The notes under the pieces: generated by a model | Told to the model about the DNA's origin: nothing | Databases searched by the model: none | The model's input: the letters and a program-made list of their open reading frames with translations, nothing else | Shown here: in pieces, positions 8,075 through 10,326 of the stretch | How the letters are laid out: each line of letters starts with the position of its first letter | Position numbering within the stretch: the stretch's first letter is position 1 | Made by a program: the position numbers and the translations under genes | NCBI RefSeq assembly: GCF_900105205.1 | Contig: NZ_FNSQ01000002.1 | Span: 1 to 10,326 of the forward strand | DNA: 10,326 bases | Direction of reading: 5' to 3' | Source: Microbacterium hydrocarbonoxydans | GTDB lineage: Bacteria > Actinomycetota > Actinomycetes > Actinomycetales > Microbacteriaceae

Positions 8075-8462
8075 CACCACTCCAAGGAAGGCGGAGTACC
8101 TGAGTAGGCACATCGTTGTCGCCTGCGCCCAGGATCCGCCGGGTCGGCTTTGCCTGGCTCCCGACACACCGGTATGGCTCGGATTAGAGTTCGATCTGAT
8201 GTCCGGCAACGACCGAACGAGAACACTGATGCCACCGCCGAGCAATCTGCAACGCTGAGACGGTGTGCAGGCGGTCGTCGTCGGAATTGCGTTGGAATGA
8301 CGCAGTTGGCCTTCAGCTGACACGTCATCCTCCCGGAGGTGCTCTGTGTGTCAGCAGACCGAAGTTGCCGACGCGGCGACTTGCCCTGGCGGACGTCGGA
8401 AGCGGTAAGAGGCCCGCAGGACGGTGGCCCGGTTCGGCGGACGCATAGGGGATCTGCGTAGA
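8075..8462. other. Divergent intergenic region between tnsA and tlpA, right copy
   Basis: This is the mirror of 2070-2457, with no difference seen between the arms. It contains the nested inverted repeats (about 8297-8355) and the candidate tnsA promoter (8183-8209, minus strand). I see no gene in it and no strong promoter for tlpA. TTGCCC at 8383 followed 19 bases later by TAAGAG is the best match, and it is poor. Confidence 0.5.
8297..8355. repeat. Nested inverted repeats, possible Tn7-like transposon end, right copy
   Basis: This is the mirror image of 2177-2235. GCTGACAC (8316-8323) pairs with GTGTCAGC (8348-8355), with CCTCCCGGAGG between them and ATGACG/CGTCAT at the tnsA side. The candidate 5'-TGTCAGC end begins at 8322 on the minus strand. 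The same reservations apply: no second end is visible. Confidence 0.33.
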
Positions 8463-9089
8463 GTGCGAGATGTGCCTCGAAATCCTCGCTTTCGCACCAT
8501 TCGTGGTGCGATCGGAGCCATGCTCGCCGCGGTGTTCGCCATCGGTCTGAGCGGGTGTGCGCCGGATCCGGTCAGCGATTCCTTCCTCAAGGGTGAGAAC
8601 ACCGGGTATGTGGCCGCTGGCGGCGCGATCGTCGAGATCCCGATCGACGAGCGGAGCGAACCGGTCGACTTCAGCGGCATCACTGAAACTGGTGATGATT
8701 TCGACAGCGCAGACAACGCCGGCAAGGTCACGGTGGTGAACTTCTGGTACGCCGGGTGCGCGCCGTGCCGCATCGAGGCGAAGGATCTCGAAAGCGTCTG
8801 GCAAGAATACGGCGGCGAGGATGTAGCTTTCATCGGCATCAATACCCGCGACCAGGCCGACACTGCCCAGGCTTTCTCTCACGAGTTCGGCATCACCTAC
8901 CCGAGCCTGATCGACGTGAACACGGCCGAGGCGAAACTCGCTTTCTCCGAGGTCGTGCCGATCCAGGCGACACCGACGACTCTCGTGCTCGACAGGCAGG
9001 GCCGTGTCGCCGCCCGCATCATCGGACCCATCGACGGCACCTCGATCCTCTCGACGCTCGTCAAGGACGCTCTGGCGGAGACACCGTGA
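8463..9089 (+). CDS. TlpA/ResA-like thioredoxin-fold lipoprotein, right copy (intact)
   Basis: This is the intact version of the thiol-disulfide lipoprotein. From GTG 8463 it is 208 residues; GTG 8424 (221 residues) and GTG 8472 are other in-frame choices, and I see no decisive ribosome binding site. The signal peptide has an Arg-rich start (RNPRFRTIR), a hydrophobic AIGAMLAAVFAIGL core and an LSGC lipobox with Cys32. The thioredoxin fold follows, with WYAGCAPC (Cys99, Cys102) and cis-Pro171 in ATPTT. An acidic region before the fold (DERSEPVDFSGITETGDDFD) resembles the extension common in actinobacterial lipoprotein TlpAs. The stop TGA 9087-9089 overlaps GTG 9086 of ccdA. Its role as CcdA partner comes from this pairing and family knowledge; the substrate is unknown. 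Confidence 0.93.
   Translation: MRDVPRNPRFRTIRGAIGAMLAAVFAIGLSGCAPDPVSDSFLKGENTGYVAAGGAIVEIPIDERSEPVDFSGITETGDDFDSADNAGKVTVVNFWYAGCAPCRIEAKDLESVWQEYGGEDVAFIGINTRDQADTAQAFSHEFGITYPSLIDVNTAEAKLAFSEVVPIQATPTTLVLDRQGRVAARIIGPIDGTSILSTLVKDALAETP
8493..8510. repeat. Perfect 7-bp hairpin in the tlpA signal-peptide region, right copy
   Basis: CGCACCA-TTCG-TGGTGCG lies at codons 11-16 of the lipoprotein gene. It is the same hairpin as 2022-2039, read here on the coding strand. Confidence 0.5.
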
Positions 9090-9840
9090 ACGCCGACACC
9101 ATCATCGGGTCCGGTGCGCTCTGGCTCGCAGTCCCCGTCGCGATGCTCGCTGGCCTCGTGTCGTTCTTGTCGCCCTGCGTGCTCCCGTGGTCCCCGGCTA
9201 CCTCGGCTTCCTTGGCGGGGTGGTCGCGCCGGACTCGAAGGTCGCGCGACGAACGCAGTCGCGCCCCAGCGCCGTCAGCTCGTAGTCGGCGTACCGCTGT
9301 TCATCCTCGGCTTCAGCGTCGTCTTCGTTCTCATCACCGCGCTGGGCGGCACGGCCGGCGTTCTTCCTACGCTGGGGCGACCTGGTCACACGCATCCTCG
9401 GAGTCGTCATCATCCTGATGGGCTCGTCTTTCTCGGGTTGTTCAATTTCGCCCAGCGGGAGGTCCGCTTCCACGTCGGCTCCCGGGCCGGAATCGCAGGG
9501 GCGCCGCTACTTGGAGTGGCACTTGGTATCGGCTGGGCACCGTGCATGGGTCCGACGCTTGCCGCGATCATCGCGCTTTCGTTCAATGCTGGCGACCCTG
9601 TCCGTGCCGGCTTCCTCGGCCTCGCGTATTCGCTCGGCCTCGGCATCCCGTTCCTGTTGGTCGCATTCGGTTCGGTTGGGCGGCGAAGACGGTCGAGTTC
9701 CTCCGTCGTCACATCCGGTGGTGAACGTATGCGGAGGCATACTGCTGATCGTCCTCGGAATCCTGATGGTGACAGGGCTGTGGACCGACATCATGTCGCG
9801 GCTGACGGCGGTGATGGGTAGCGTCATTCTCCCTCTCTGA
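9086..9840 (+). CDS. ccdA: CcdA/DsbD-family transmembrane protein, right copy (heavily frameshifted)
   Basis: This is the right-arm copy of the membrane electron carrier, from GTG 9086 to TGA 9838-9840. It is six bases shorter than the left copy through five separate losses: a C near 9187, a G near 9240, two bases near 9360, a G near 9421 and a G near 9717. The reading frame changes at each, and the PCVLP motif is immediately followed by nonsense. The second motif, GWAPCMGPT, and the last segment (VNVCGGILLIVLGILMVTGLW) are readable in separate frames. The left arm repairs all five. The sixth break, the GGTTCGG at 9669-9675 where GGTTTCGG would restore the frame, is shared with the left arm. 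This is the most damaged gene in the window, most simply explained by poor base quality. Confidence 0.85.
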
Positions 9841-9938
9841 GATCCCTAGCAAGGATGTCGCGAGTGACGACTGGAGCAGCCCTCTCTACCCAACTGGTCA
9901 TTGTGGTGGGCGCCACTTCGTGCTCCCATGTCGGAGCC
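9841..9938. other. Convergent intergenic gap, right copy
   Basis: This mirrors 589-686 between the converging ccdA and M23 ends. Nothing is visible beyond a weak GCTCC/GGAGC stem near 9922-9936. Confidence 0.45.
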
Positions 9939-10326
9939 TTAGATATAGACGCCGCGGTCTTCCATGAATCGGACGGGGTTGGTGTAACCACCATTGATGT
10001 AGACCTCGAAATGCAGATGGCAACCGAAGGAGCGTCCAGTGTCACCCGCGTAAGCGATGACCTGGCCCGAATTGACCCATTGCCCCTGCCAACGAGGATG
10101 CCACTGGGTTTGATGTGCGCGTACCCGGTGCTGACGCCCCCGCCGTGTTGGATGCGGACGTAATTGCCGTAGTTGCCGTTCGCGCCGGCGTAGTCCACTG
10201 TTCCGGAGTTGGCGGCGTAGATCGCCGCTCCGCAGCCATTGGCCATGTCCGCGCCGTAGTGGTAGCTCGAGGAGCAGCCCTGCGAACCGCAGATCGGGGT
10301 CCGCGGGCCGTAGCTTGAACTTCGGC
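9939..10326 (-). CDS. M23 family metallopeptidase, C-terminal catalytic domain, right copy (partial, frameshifted)
   Basis: This is the right-arm copy of the peptidase catalytic domain, ending at TAA 9939-9941. It is cut by the window edge just before the glycine-rich linker would appear. HYGAD and YAH are in one frame. After VGR the frame changes because one base of a C run (10083-10086, four bases here against five in the left arm) is missing, so HLHFE falls in the other frame. The left arm shows the continuous version (VGRGQWVNSGQVIAYAGDTG). It would act in the cell wall after export, like the left copy. Confidence 0.85.
   Translation of the reverse strand, partial: PKFKLRPADPDLRFAGLLLELPLRRGHGQWLRSGDLRRQLRNSGLRRRERQLRQLRPHPTRRGRQHRVRAHQTQWHPRWQGQWVNSGQVIAYAGDTGRSFGCHLHFEVYINGGYTNPVRFMEDRGVYI

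Larger units (their letters stand above)
5325..10326 (-). repeat. Right arm of the ~5-kb inverted repeat (palindrome)
   Basis: This is the reverse complement of 200-5207. Relative to the left arm it lacks bases near 5852, 7056, 7738, 9187, 9240, 9360 (two bases), 9421, 9717 and 10084, and keeps bases the left arm has lost near 2005, 2761, 3566, 4661 and 4901. I found no substitutions. The pairing continues to the last base of the window, so the palindrome may extend beyond it. Confidence 0.97.

Noticed and set aside
200..10326. A biological giant palindrome such as a linear replicon hairpin end or amplified inverted duplication
   Set aside because: The arms carry complementary homopolymer indels with no substitutions, the centre is in the middle of an open tnsB frame, and no telomere-like sequence or resolvase is seen. 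Read or assembly fold-back explains this more simply, though only raw reads can settle it.
1..10326. CRISPR array, tRNA or rRNA genes
   Set aside because: No regularly spaced direct repeats and no cloverleaf or rRNA-like sequence were seen on either strand.

Overview
The window is high-GC DNA with GTG starts, short intergenic gaps and overlapping genes. A glycine-rich M23 endopeptidase and a lipoprotein TlpA/CcdA pair point to an actinobacterium (Actinomycetota). I cannot name the genus from sequence alone.

The main fact about the window is that it is one giant imperfect palindrome. Bases 200-5207 (left arm) reappear as their reverse complement at 5325-10326 (right arm), around a 117-base unpaired centre at 5208-5324. 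I followed the pairing from end to end. The arms differ by about 15 single- or double-base indels, mostly in G/C homopolymers, plus one local base-order difference, and I saw no base substitutions. Nearly every indel breaks a gene in one arm that is intact in the other. This is the pattern expected from two error-prone reads of the two strands of one locus joined head to head (a fold-back or chimeric long read in a poorly polished contig). It is not what an ancient duplication would look like. The true unique locus is therefore about 5.3 kb, and every gene below is listed twice.

Gene order of the locus, in left-arm orientation: 1-588, the C-terminal part of a secreted M23 peptidase (+). 687-1447, ccdA-like membrane electron carrier (-). 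1444-2069, TlpA/ResA-like thiol-disulfide lipoprotein (-), whose stop overlaps the ccdA start by 4 bases. 2070-2457, a divergent intergenic region with inverted repeats that could be a transposon end and a candidate promoter. 2458-3279, tnsA-like transposase endonuclease (+). From 3263, tnsB-like DDE transposase (+), which overlaps tnsA by 17 bases and runs into the palindrome centre before ending. The right arm carries the same genes in reverse order and opposite strands.

Two functional units are visible. The first is an extracytoplasmic thiol-redox pair: CcdA would move reducing equivalents across the membrane to the TlpA-like lipoprotein. The second is the start of a Tn7-like heteromeric transposase operon (TnsA cuts 5' ends, TnsB cuts and joins 3' ends). 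The AAA+ regulator TnsC and any target selector would be expected beyond tnsB, but the sequence folds back before reaching them. Combining the two arms restores a 273-residue TnsA, at least 687 residues of TnsB, a roughly 208-residue TlpA-like protein and, with one extra correction present in neither arm, a roughly 253-residue CcdA.
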